Below, one piece after another: positions 49,424 to 57,910 of a stretch of 64,000 bases of DNA. The position numbers and the translations under genes were made by a program. This DNA is from CALJFL01 sp964590005 (GTDB taxonomy: Bacteria > Pseudomonadota > Gammaproteobacteria > Pseudomonadales > Halieaceae), in assembly GCA_964590005.1 (NCBI GenBank), contig CAZPVJ010000186.1:1-64000 (forward strand), in the 5' to 3' direction. Each line of letters opens with the position of its first letter. Position 1 is the first letter of the stretch. The notes beneath the pieces are model-generated. The model made no database searches. It saw only the letters and a list, made by a program, of their open reading frames with translations, and was not told the origin of the DNA.

Positions 49424-50127
49424 AACCAGGCCTTTATGCCAACCACGAACTGGGTTTCAGAGGTATCGCTACCTTCACGACGCGCGAAGCTCGCCGTATT
49501 GCCGAAAGTTTTCTCCCAGTGCACGCCAACGTAAGGCGCCAGTTCGCGCCTGATCTCGTAGCGCAACCGCAACCCAAACTCCACGCTGGACAGGCCACTG
49601 CCCTGCCCCGTGTCTTCGTCGTTGTATCCGTTAACGGTGAGTTCCACTTCGGGGGACAAGATCCACTGCTGGCTAAAGAGCAGCTCGTATTCGGCATCGA
49701 CCTCCAGGGAGACTCTCCCGGAGGAACCTGCGAACAAGGTGGCGTCTGTCTCGAAGTAATAGGGTGCCAGACCCTGCACTCCCAATGCGAACCAGTCGGT
49801 TTGCGGGGCGGGCTGGAAGTCGCGTTTCCAGCCCGCCTGTATGTCCCAGTAAGGTGATAGGGCTCGGCTGAATAGCAGCTGCATTTCCGCGCTCTCGGTC
49901 TCGCTACCTTCGCGCTCCAACTCGGTTTTCAACCATAACTTGTTGAGATCACGGCCGACCCAGGCATCGGCCTCCAGCCGCTGGGGAACACGGGTTTCGT
50001 CCGGCGCTATCTCCAGCTTATCTATCCGCACCATGGTCAGTAGTGGATCATCCTCCCCCATCGCCAGCGCTCCGCTACCCACGCTCAGCATCAGGAGCAG
50101 GCAAAGCAACCTGATTGAGTGGTTCAT
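49420..50127 (-). CDS. copB: Copper resistance protein B, outer-membrane barrel
   Basis: 235 residues. A signal peptide (LLCLLLMLSVGSGALA) is followed by the CopB/PcoB domain: KLEIAPDETRVPQRLEADAW, then VGRDLNKLWLKTELEREGSE, SPYWDIQAGWKRDFQPAPQT and a series of amphipathic strands ending in ETQFVVGIKAWF with a terminal Phe, as in outer-membrane barrels. It is short because the Met/His-rich N-terminal extension found in other CopB proteins is missing. It probably works with CopA in periplasmic copper detoxification. Its start overlaps the copA stop (ATGA). Confidence 0.92.
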   Translation of the reverse strand: MNHSIRLLCLLLMLSVGSGALAMGEDDPLLTMVRIDKLEIAPDETRVPQRLEADAWVGRDLNKLWLKTELEREGSETESAEMQLLFSRALSPYWDIQAGWKRDFQPAPQTDWFALGVQGLAPYYFETDATLFAGSSGRVSLEVDAEYELLFSQQWILSPEVELTVNGYNDEDTGQGSGLSSVEFGLRLRYEIRRELAPYVGVHWEKTFGNTASFARREGSDTSETQFVVGIKAWF

Positions 50128-51944
50128 GTGACGCGAACCTCGCGCATCATGCCCAGCATATGAAACTGCATGTGACAGTGATAGGCCCAGCGACCAATCG
50201 CGTCTGCGCTGACGAGGTAACTCACGGTCTTCCCTGGCTGCACCAGCACCGTATGCTTCCTCGGCAGTGCATCGCCATCGCCGGTCTCGAGTTCACTCCA
50301 GAGTCCATGCAGGTGTATAGGGTGGGTCATCATGGTGTCATTCACCAGATGGAAACGTACCCGCTCCCCGAATGCGAGATTGATGGGCTCTGCATCGGCA
50401 AACTTTATGCCGTTGAATGACCACATGTAGCGGCTCATATTACCCGTCAGATGCAGTTGAATTTCCCTGCCGGGTTCACGCTTGTCCCGGGTGGCATTGA
50501 GGTTGCGCAGATCACTGTAGGTGAGAACTCTACGGCCAAGCCGGTGTTGGTGGTGCCTTAGACCCACGCCTGGGTCATCGATGCCGCTGACGGGGTTTTC
50601 AGCGCGCATGTCAATGTGGGGACCAAATTCGGTTGGTGAGTGCACAATCGCCGCGCTACTGCCCTTGCCTGCTGTTCCAGCCCCACCCGGGCCTCCGGCA
50701 TGATGACCGTGTGCGTGGTGGGACTCACCGGTCATAGTGTGGCCCGCGTGATGGGTGTGCTCTCCGCCGCCGCTACCGGTGTGATCAGCGTGGTCTCCCA
50801 TGCCCATATCGGCGTGACCGAGGGTGGGCGCGGGGTCCATCGGCGGTACCGTAGCGACGAGGCTGGGGTCGGCGCTCAGGGAACCAAAAGCAAAACCGGT
50901 TCTGTCCAGGCTCTGGGCGAAGATGGCATAGGCGCTATCCCCCTCAGGCTGCACCAGCACGTCGTAGGTCTCGGCGGTGCCGAGCCTGAATTCGTCTACC
51001 GTTACCGGCTCGACGGGCTGGCCATCGCTGGCGATCACGGTCATCTTGAGACCGGGTATGCGAATGTCGAATATGGACATGGCGGAACCGTTGATAAATC
51101 GCAGCTTTACCGTCTCCCCGGCCTTGAAGCTACCACGCCAGCCCTCCCCCGGGGTGACGCCATTCATCAGGTAGGTATAGGTATAGCCGGTGACATCCGC
51201 GAGATCGGTATCGCTCATGCGCATCTGGTTCCACATGGCCCGATCCTGCCAGGTAGCTGCCACACCCCGCTCGCGGATCTCCCGCCAGAGATCGTCCGCC
51301 GTTCGCTCGCGAAAGTTGTAGTAATGGCTGTTTTTCTTCAGCCTGGCATAAATATCTGCGGGATCGTCATCAGTCCAGTCAGACAAAAGCACGACGTGTT
51401 CACGGTCAGCGGGAAAGGGTTCCGGGTCCCGGGGTTCGATCACGATCGCACCGTAGACACCGGTTTGTTCCTGGAACCCCGAATGGCTGTGGTACCAGTA
51501 GGTGCCACTTTGCTTAACGTCAAACTGATAGCGAAAGCGCTGTCCCGGTTTGATGCCGGCAAAACTCATGCCGGGCACGCCATCCATGTCCGTGGGCAGG
51601 ATCATTCCGTGCCAATGGATCGAGGTGTCTTCCGAGAGCCCGTTGCGAACATCAAGGGTTACCCTGTCTCCCTCGCGCCAGCGCAGCAGGGGACCAGGTA
51701 TCCCGCCGTTCACGGTGGTAGCTTGCCGCTCAGCCCCGGTAAAATTGACGGTGCTGTAACCGACCTCTAAAGAGAAGTGCTTGCCGGTCGAACGATTGGC
51801 GGAAGGGGTTGAGGCCAATGCCAGTCCGGGACTCAGCGTAGCAAGGGTCGGCAAAAAACCGGCAGCCGCCGCGCCGGTGACAAAACGTCTGCGCGTTATT
51901 CCCGTGGGAAGATGCCCCGATAGATGATTAACCTCTCTGGGCAT
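50124..51944 (-). CDS. copA: Copper resistance multicopper oxidase CopA
   Basis: 606 residues. Tat signal with RRRFVTGAAAAG, cleaved near residue 45. Multicopper oxidase motifs: SIHWHGMILPTDMDGVPG, GTYWYHSHSGFQEQTG, THPIHLHGLWSELE and WAYHCHMQFHMLGMMREV at the C-terminus. A Met/His-rich segment (~395-435, including GMGDHADH and HHAGHTMTGESHHAHGHHAG) probably binds extra copper. It oxidises Cu(I) in the periplasm. It is translationally coupled to copB, with a lipoprotein gene 22 bases upstream on the same strand. The Tat pathway fits folding with copper before export. Confidence 0.96.
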   Translation of the reverse strand: MPREVNHLSGHLPTGITRRRFVTGAAAAGFLPTLATLSPGLALASTPSANRSTGKHFSLEVGYSTVNFTGAERQATTVNGGIPGPLLRWREGDRVTLDVRNGLSEDTSIHWHGMILPTDMDGVPGMSFAGIKPGQRFRYQFDVKQSGTYWYHSHSGFQEQTGVYGAIVIEPRDPEPFPADREHVVLLSDWTDDDPADIYARLKKNSHYYNFRERTADDLWREIRERGVAATWQDRAMWNQMRMSDTDLADVTGYTYTYLMNGVTPGEGWRGSFKAGETVKLRFINGSAMSIFDIRIPGLKMTVIASDGQPVEPVTVDEFRLGTAETYDVLVQPEGDSAYAIFAQSLDRTGFAFGSLSADPSLVATVPPMDPAPTLGHADMGMGDHADHTGSGGGEHTHHAGHTMTGESHHAHGHHAGGPGGAGTAGKGSSAAIVHSPTEFGPHIDMRAENPVSGIDDPGVGLRHHQHRLGRRVLTYSDLRNLNATRDKREPGREIQLHLTGNMSRYMWSFNGIKFADAEPINLAFGERVRFHLVNDTMMTHPIHLHGLWSELETGDGDALPRKHTVLVQPGKTVSYLVSADAIGRWAYHCHMQFHMLGMMREVRVT

Positions 51945-51966
51945 AGTGACTACTTCTCAACAGTAA

Positions 51967-52374
51967 CTATTTTCCGAGCGCGTCCATGCCGCTGGTATCG
52001 ACGCCTTTGACTGCATCTTTCGCGACTTTATCCATGTCGGTACTCTTCTTAACTTCCTTGTCAATACTGTGAGCCTCCATAGAGCCAGCCACCGCATTTC
52101 CGATATTTTCGGCCTCCGCTTCCAGTTTCTTGCCCTCTGCCTCGCCGGCATCCCAGCCAGCCTTGTAATCGGCTTCGGATGCGTAGCGCGCTTCGTCGCG
52201 AGTGAACGTGGAATAATTGTTGCCGGCCTCCTCCAACCCGCTCTTGGAGCCATCGTGAAAGCCGTCAATATAAGCCTGGGACCTCCCCTGCGCCTCCAGT
52301 TGGCTGTCTGTCGTACCACAGGCAGACAGGGCGAGTATGGCTAAAACTGCCAGAAATCGATTGAAACGCAGCAT
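51967..52374 (-). CDS. Small lipoprotein upstream of copAB, unknown
   Basis: 135 residues: signal peptide with lipobox LSAC (Cys19), then a hydrophilic, largely helical domain. It contains YIDGFHDGSKSGLEEAGN and YKAGWDAGEAEGKKLEAE, two copies of a short motif (Y-x-x-G-x-x-x-G) reminiscent of glycine-spaced helical repeats. It is the first gene of the likely lipoprotein-copA-copB operon. It lacks Met/His/Cys clusters, so direct copper binding is doubtful. Not recognised as a named family. Confidence 0.75.
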   Translation of the reverse strand: MLRFNRFLAVLAILALSACGTTDSQLEAQGRSQAYIDGFHDGSKSGLEEAGNNYSTFTRDEARYASEADYKAGWDAGEAEGKKLEAEAENIGNAVAGSMEAHSIDKEVKKSTDMDKVAKDAVKGVDTSGMDALGK

Positions 52375-52409
52375 TTGGACTATCTCCAGCGGGAATCATT
52401 GGCCGAGAG

Positions 52410-52439
52410 ATAATACAGGTACTGCCGTGAGGCCAGCAA
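52410..52439 (-). promoter_or_regulatory. Sigma70-type promoter of the lipoprotein-copAB operon
   Basis: On the minus strand TTGCTG (52434-52439), an 18-bp spacer and TATTAT (52410-52415), about 35 bases before the lipoprotein ATG. No obvious CueR dyad or CopR box is visible. Confidence 0.4.
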
Positions 52440-52550
52440 ATCGAACTTTTTCGCCCCGGGCGCATCTATTGAATACGCCAAAATGGTGGTTTTACCCACC
52501 GCCATAGACGGTTAAACTTATCCTTTGCGCCAAAACAAGGTAGAAATATT

Positions 52551-54707
52551 TTGACTATAAGAATTCTGACCGGCAGCAATTCGCCACGCGCGCTCGTTGT
52601 GGCGATGGTAAGCGGGCTCTTGCTGACAGTTACCGCACTCCCGGGCTGGGGCTTGATCGAGTATAGCGATGAGCAACGTGAAACCATCGTGGAGATGATT
52701 GAGCAGCTCGAGGAGCGACATTACGCCAAGCTCAAATACGATGATGCCCTGTCGTCACAACATCTGGACAATTACATAGACAGCCTTGATGGCGGCAAGA
52801 TGTTTTTCACGGCCAGTGACCTGGCCGAGTTTGAAAAATACCGCAGCGTGCTGGACGACCAGAGCCACGACGGCCAACTGGAAGCAGGCTACGCGATATT
52901 CAACCGCTTTCAGCAGCGCCTGGAGGCCCGGCTGGAGAAGGTGCTTGCCAATCTCGGCGAAACCGTCGCGGAAATGGATTTCACCATTGACGAAGAATAT
53001 GTATTGAGCGGAGAAGACCGGGATTGGGCCACCAGTGATGCCGTCCTGGATGACCGCTGGCGCAAACACCTGAAGAACCAGGTATTGAGCCTTCGACTGG
53101 CCGAGAAGGAATCGGAAGAAATTGCTCCCACCCTGGAGAAGCGATATCAGAACCAGCTAAAGCGGGTACAGCAATACAACAGCCAGGATGTTTTCCAGAT
53201 TTATGCGAACGCCCTGACTGAGTTGTATGACCCGCATACCAATTATCTGTCGCCCCGCCGCTCTGAAAACTTCAATATCAATATGAGTCTGTCGCTCGAA
53301 GGTATCGGCGCGGTGCTGCAACTCGAGGATGAGTACACCAAGGTGGCCAGGCTGGTCGCAAAAGGACCGGCTGACAAGCAAGGCGAGCTGCAACCCTCGG
53401 ATCGCATCGTGGCTGTTGGCCAGGGCGAGGAAGGCGCGTTGGAAGATGTGATTGGCTGGCGGCTGGACGAAGTGGTCGAATTGATCCGCGGCCCCAAGGA
53501 TTCCACGGTGCGCCTCGAGGTTATTCCCGCCAAAGCCAAGGCTGGCGACGAGCGAAAAGTGATCACCATCGTGCGCAACAAAGTTAAACTGGAAGAGCAG
53601 TCCGCGCAGAAGGAAATCCTGGAAATCCCGAACGGAGATGATGTTCTCAAAGTGGGTGTCATCGATATTCCGGCGTTCTATATCGACTTCGACGCCATGC
53701 GCCGCGGTGAGAAAAACTATAAAAGCACCACCAGGGATGTAAAAGTCTTGTTGGAGGAGCTGCAGGACGAAGGTATTGATGGCCTCGTTGTCGATCTGCG
53801 CAACAACGGTGGCGGCTCGCTGCAGGAAGCCAACGAATTAACCGGCCTGTTTATTGAATATGGCCCTACCGTCCAGATACGGCACTCATCCCGCCGAGTA
53901 TGGCGCGATGGCAAGCGACTACGCAGTGATTACTACGAGGGACCATTGGTCGTGCTAATCAATCGCCTGAGCGCTTCGGCATCGGAAATTTTCGCCGGTG
54001 CCATACAGGACTACGAGCGCGGGATTATTGTCGGCGATCGATCTTTCGGCAAGGGCACGGTACAAACCCTGGTGCCGCTTACCGAGGGACAACTCAAGCT
54101 CACTGAGTCCAAGTTCTATCGTATCTCGGGTGACAGCACCCAGCATCGCGGCGTCGTTCCGGATGTAGAGTTTCCCTCCTTGTATGACAGCGAGGAGATA
54201 GGTGAAAGCTCATTGGAGCACGCCTTGAACTGGGACCAGATTAACCCTGTACGGCACAAGCGTTACGATGATCTCGACACCCTGCTGCCCCAGCTGACTG
54301 AAGCCTTTACCGGGCGTAGCACGACGAATCCCGATATGATTTTTCTTGAGGAACAGGTTGGCCTCGCTGACCAGGCTAGATCCGTTAAGGCTTTGCCACT
54401 CAACGAGGAAGCGAGAATTGCACTCCGTGAGGGTCAGAAGGCCAAAGCGCTGGCCATAGAGAACAAGCGGCGCGAAGCCAAGGGAGAGGATCTTCTGGCT
54501 TCACTCGATGACCTCGATGAATCTGAGGAGGCAGAGTCCGAAGAAACAGATGCCGATACGGAGTCTGACCAGGTCGCCAGCAGTGACGAGGCGAGCGAAA
54601 GTAATGAAGTACCTGACGTGCTGCTTACCGAAGCGGGCAATGTATTAGTCGACACGTTGTTACTGAAGCGCCGGGCATTCGCGGTAAATACAGCCGAAGA
54701 AGACTGA
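52551..54707 (+). CDS. prc: Carboxy-terminal (tail-specific) processing protease Prc
   Basis: 718 residues. After a signal peptide (LVVAMVSGLLLTVTALPGWG) come the Prc N-terminal domain (LEERHYAKLKYDDALSSQHL), a PDZ domain (~240-330, GIGAVLQLEDEYTKVARLV) and the S41 peptidase core. The core has VDLRNNGGGSLQEANELTGL, Ser476 in NRLSASASEIFAG and Lys501 in RSFGKGTVQTLVPL, with the same 25-residue spacing as the E. coli Ser-Lys dyad. It trims or degrades periplasmic proteins with nonpolar C-termini and affects peptidoglycan hydrolases. Residues ~640-690 form an acidic Ser/Glu/Asp stretch. The start is TTG (no in-frame ATG before the signal peptide), with AAGG upstream. Confidence 0.95.
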   Translation: MTIRILTGSNSPRALVVAMVSGLLLTVTALPGWGLIEYSDEQRETIVEMIEQLEERHYAKLKYDDALSSQHLDNYIDSLDGGKMFFTASDLAEFEKYRSVLDDQSHDGQLEAGYAIFNRFQQRLEARLEKVLANLGETVAEMDFTIDEEYVLSGEDRDWATSDAVLDDRWRKHLKNQVLSLRLAEKESEEIAPTLEKRYQNQLKRVQQYNSQDVFQIYANALTELYDPHTNYLSPRRSENFNINMSLSLEGIGAVLQLEDEYTKVARLVAKGPADKQGELQPSDRIVAVGQGEEGALEDVIGWRLDEVVELIRGPKDSTVRLEVIPAKAKAGDERKVITIVRNKVKLEEQSAQKEILEIPNGDDVLKVGVIDIPAFYIDFDAMRRGEKNYKSTTRDVKVLLEELQDEGIDGLVVDLRNNGGGSLQEANELTGLFIEYGPTVQIRHSSRRVWRDGKRLRSDYYEGPLVVLINRLSASASEIFAGAIQDYERGIIVGDRSFGKGTVQTLVPLTEGQLKLTESKFYRISGDSTQHRGVVPDVEFPSLYDSEEIGESSLEHALNWDQINPVRHKRYDDLDTLLPQLTEAFTGRSTTNPDMIFLEEQVGLADQARSVKALPLNEEARIALREGQKAKALAIENKRREAKGEDLLASLDDLDESEEAESEETDADTESDQVASSDEASESNEVPDVLLTEAGNVLVDTLLLKRRAFAVNTAEED

Positions 54708-54713
54708 TCGGGG

Positions 54714-56099
54714 CTAACGGGGCTCGCCGAACCAGGCGAGCTTCTCGTGCAATCCCACTACATTACCTATGATCAACAATGTCGGTGCGGCAGGCTGCTC
54801 GCGCTTCACGATGTCTTCCATTGTCGCCAGTGTTCCAATTAATACCCTCTGCTGCTGGGTGCTGGCCCGCTCCACCAGCGCCATTGGCGTAGTTCCCGAA
54901 CGACCATGTGCCTGTAGCTGCTCGCAGATTATCGGCAATCCCACCAGGCCCATGTAAAAAACCAGGGTTTCATTGACAGAGCGGTACTGCGTCCAATCAT
55001 GGTCCAGTTTGCCATCGCGGGTGTGACCTGTAATAAAACGAACGGACTGTGCGTGGTCCCTGTGAGTCAAGGGAATACCCGCATAAGAAGCGGCACCCGA
55101 TGCGGCTGTTACGCCGGGTACCACCTGGAAAGGAATGCGATGGCTGGCGAGTAATTCAATTTCTTCCCCGCCCCTGCCAAAAATAAAAGGGTCCCCCCCT
55201 TTGAGTCTGATGACCCGCTTGCCCTGCAGTGCCAGGTCGACGAGCAACTGATTGATCTCGGACTGCGGCACGGAGTGATCAGAGCGCTGTTTTCCGACAT
55301 AGATTCGCTCAGCATCACGACGCGCCATGTCGACGATTTCAGCAGCGACCAGGCGGTCATGGAGTACCACGTCGGCGGTCTGCAACAAACGCATTGCCTT
55401 GAAGGTCATCAGGTCCGGGTCGCCGGGTCCGGCGCCAACCAGGTAGACCTCACCCACTGCTTCGTGCTGGCTTGTATTGAGCTGAGCCTCAAGGGTCTCC
55501 AGTGCCGCGGATTCGCGCCCCGCCAGAACCATCTCTCCGACAGCCCCTTCAATAGTACGCTCCCAGAATATTCGGCGAGCCGACTCATCGGGTATTGCTG
55601 CCTTTACCCGGTCTCGCAGTTCGCCCGCCCACTCGGCCAGCCGGCCATAAGCAGCCGGCACCATGGCTTCGAGTCTCCGCCGCCACAGGCGTCCCAGAAC
55701 CGGGCTGGTACCGCTACTGGAAATGGCAATAACCAAAGGGGAACGGTCGACAATGGAGGGAAAGATAAAGGTACACAGTGCCGGAGCATCAACAACGTTA
55801 ACGGGCAGGTTACGCCTTATGGCGTCCTGGTGAACCTGTTGGTTCGCCGCACTATCCGGGGTGGCAGCAATAACCAGTTGCTTACCGTGGAGATCAGACT
55901 CCCGGTATTTTGTGGGCTGCCAGATCCCTCCCTGATCTGCGAGCGCCTGCTCGAGTTCCGCGGTGATTTCGGGTGCCATGACGGTTACTGACGCACCTGC
56001 GCGCAGAAGCAATCGCGCTTTGCGAGTGGCCACTGTGCCCCCGCCTACCAACAACACAGGAGAGCCCCGCAGATTCAGAAAAACCGGCAGGTATTCCAT
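54714..56099 (-). CDS. cysG: Siroheme synthase (multifunctional CysG)
   Basis: 461 residues. The N-terminal CysG-B part has NAD loop LLVGGGTVATRKARLLLRAG, acting as precorrin-2 dehydrogenase and ferrochelatase, with the dimerisation helix region to ~205. The C-terminal uroporphyrinogen III methyltransferase (CysG-A, from ~216) has LVGAGPGDPDLMTFKAMRLL, RLKGGDPFIFGRGGEE and the block GVTAASGAASYAGIPLTHRD. It makes siroheme, the cofactor of the sulfite/nitrite reductase at 7616-9280. It lies three bases after serS on the same strand, so they are likely co-transcribed. Confidence 0.96.
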   Translation of the reverse strand: MEYLPVFLNLRGSPVLLVGGGTVATRKARLLLRAGASVTVMAPEITAELEQALADQGGIWQPTKYRESDLHGKQLVIAATPDSAANQQVHQDAIRRNLPVNVVDAPALCTFIFPSIVDRSPLVIAISSSGTSPVLGRLWRRRLEAMVPAAYGRLAEWAGELRDRVKAAIPDESARRIFWERTIEGAVGEMVLAGRESAALETLEAQLNTSQHEAVGEVYLVGAGPGDPDLMTFKAMRLLQTADVVLHDRLVAAEIVDMARRDAERIYVGKQRSDHSVPQSEINQLLVDLALQGKRVIRLKGGDPFIFGRGGEEIELLASHRIPFQVVPGVTAASGAASYAGIPLTHRDHAQSVRFITGHTRDGKLDHDWTQYRSVNETLVFYMGLVGLPIICEQLQAHGRSGTTPMALVERASTQQQRVLIGTLATMEDIVKREQPAAPTLLIIGNVVGLHEKLAWFGEPR

Positions 56100-56102
56100 G
56101 GC

Positions 56103-57401
56103 TTACCGTGCCAGCTTGTTGGCACCGGCCATGTAAGGCTGCAGCGCAGCGGGCACGCTTACGCTGCCGTCAGCATGCTGATAGTTTTCGAGGATGGCGA
56201 CCAGGGTTCGACCCACCGCCAGTCCGGAGCCGTTCAGGGTGTGCAGGAGTTCTGGCTTGCCGGTGTCGGGATTACGCCAGCGGGCCTGCATGCGGCGAGC
56301 CTGGTAGTCGCCAAAGTTGGAACAACTGGAAATCTCGCGATACGCCTCCTGTCCGGGCAGCCACACTTCCAGGTCATAGGTCTTGCGGGCCGAGAATCCG
56401 ATATCTCCTCCGCAAAGAATAACCTTCCGATAGGGCAGCTCCAGCAACTGCAGCACCCGCTCGGCGTGCCCGGTGAGCGCCTCAAGTGCGGCTTCAGACT
56501 GCTCCGGCCGCACCAGTTGTACCAGTTCAACCTTTTCAAACTGGTGTTGACGAATCATACCCCTCGTATCGCGTCCGTAGCTGCCTGCCTCACTGCGAAA
56601 GCAGGGGGTATGGCAGGCGTAACGTATCCCCTCCTCGCCCAGTTCTGCTGATTCAAAGATACGATCGCGCGCGATATTGGTCACTGGAACCTCGGCGGTA
56701 GGAATCAGGTAATAACCCTGATCGCCCTCTAGCCTGAACAGGTCTTCGGCAAATTTGGGCAACTGCCCGGTACCACGCAGTGAGTCACTGTTGACGATAT
56801 AGGGCACGTATATTTCCTGGTAACCGTGTTCGCCAGTGTGCAGGTTCAGCATGAATTGGATAAGTGCACGATGCAATCGCGCCAGCTCTCCGTACATAAC
56901 GGTAAAACGGCTGCCGGTGATTTTTCCTGCTGTTTCTGAGTCGAGTTGGTCCAGTCCCTCGCCAAGGGCGACATGGTCAAGTGCCTTGAAATCGAAGGCC
57001 GTTGGCTCTCCCCAACGATCGACCTCGACATTATCTTCCTCGCTGCTTCCTTCGGGTACAGACGCGTCCGGAATGTTCGGCACAGCCAGCAACAAGGACT
57101 CGAGCTCTGCCTGAACCTGCGCTGCCTCTTCTGTGGCCGCATCAATCTGCCCGGCAATTTTCTCCAGCGTCTCATTGACCTGTGCTTTGGCGTCGTCGAC
57201 GTTCATGCCTTGACCCACCAGCTCCCCTATTTTTTTGGAAGCGCTCTTGCGCTCGGCTTGCAGGCTCTGGCTGGTGACATCGGCCGCCTTGCGACGCGCA
57301 TCCAGGTCGACAAAGCTGGCCACGTCAAAGCTGAAGCCACGCTTAGCGAGTGCCGTGGCTACCGCTTCGGGGTTTTGCCGTACTAATTTGAGGTCTAACA
57401 T
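56103..57401 (-). CDS. serS: Seryl-tRNA synthetase
   Basis: 432 residues. The N-terminal coiled-coil arm (~30-105) that grips the long variable arm of tRNA-Ser is followed by the class II core: SDSLRGTGQLPKFAEDLF, motif 2 CFRSEAGSYGRDTRGMIRQH and motif 3 NGSGLAVGRTLVAILENYQ, with serine-binding residues in EISSCSNFGDYQARRM. It charges tRNA-Ser (and tRNA-Sec). It sits between crcB (upstream) and cysG (downstream) on the same strand, in the widely conserved ftsK-lolA-rarA-serS cluster. Confidence 0.97.
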   Translation of the reverse strand: MLDLKLVRQNPEAVATALAKRGFSFDVASFVDLDARRKAADVTSQSLQAERKSASKKIGELVGQGMNVDDAKAQVNETLEKIAGQIDAATEEAAQVQAELESLLLAVPNIPDASVPEGSSEEDNVEVDRWGEPTAFDFKALDHVALGEGLDQLDSETAGKITGSRFTVMYGELARLHRALIQFMLNLHTGEHGYQEIYVPYIVNSDSLRGTGQLPKFAEDLFRLEGDQGYYLIPTAEVPVTNIARDRIFESAELGEEGIRYACHTPCFRSEAGSYGRDTRGMIRQHQFEKVELVQLVRPEQSEAALEALTGHAERVLQLLELPYRKVILCGGDIGFSARKTYDLEVWLPGQEAYREISSCSNFGDYQARRMQARWRNPDTGKPELLHTLNGSGLAVGRTLVAILENYQHADGSVSVPAALQPYMAGANKLAR

Positions 57402-57440
57402 CGGGTATTTCCTGTTTACCGAATCCTGTTTAACAGGGTA

Positions 57441-57815
57441 TTAAATAACCAGCCTGGCGCTGTAGATGCCAGCGCCTGCCGCCAGGACGCACAGTACTGC
57501 ACTGGCCAGCATATAGCCTATTGCGTGGCCGACCTGCCCCGCCTCCCAGAGGCTGATTGTCTCCAGGGAAAACGTCGAGAACGTGGTGAACGCGCCCAGG
57601 AAACCGACCATCAATACGCCACGCCAATCGGGGTGAATCAACGATTTCTCCAGCAGGACGAACAGGACGCCGATTGCCGCCGAACCAATCACGTTAACCA
57701 GTAAGGTTCCCAGGGGCCAGTGACCTTCCCACAGCGAATGGACCCAGTTAGCCAGCAGATAACGGCTGACCGCGCCGCCAGCACCGCCCAGGGCAATAAA
57801 AACCAGGTACTTCAT
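57441..57815 (-). CDS. crcB: Fluoride ion channel CrcB (Fluc)
   Basis: 124 residues with four membrane helices. Family motifs are GGAGGAVSRYLLANWV at the N-terminus, LGTLLVNVIGSAAIG (pore-facing Asn) and GFLGAFTTFSTFSLETISL (Phe box and Na+ site). Two antiparallel copies form a F--exporting channel. The start at 57815 gives the standard MKYLVFIALGGAGG; a longer frame to 57875 has no family support. No fluoride riboswitch is seen in the short gap to rarA. It is embedded in the rarA-crcB-serS gene run. Confidence 0.94.
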   Translation of the reverse strand: MKYLVFIALGGAGGAVSRYLLANWVHSLWEGHWPLGTLLVNVIGSAAIGVLFVLLEKSLIHPDWRGVLMVGFLGAFTTFSTFSLETISLWEAGQVGHAIGYMLASAVLCVLAAGAGIYSARLVI

Positions 57816-57910
57816 ACGTGTTTCGGGGTCGCCTGCAAAGCGGCGTATTGTACTGGTTTTAAGGGCTCGGCGCACCGCGATTTGGCAGCCGGTAAGTGTC
57901 TGTCACCGGC

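Noticed and set aside
50640..51770. 376-codon open frame antisense to copA
   Set aside because: Low-complexity translation opposite a complete multicopper oxidase; no promoter or ribosome binding site seen.
57816..57910. Possible fluoride riboswitch before crcB
   Set aside because: The stretch is short and shows no match to the conserved pseudoknot elements I know.
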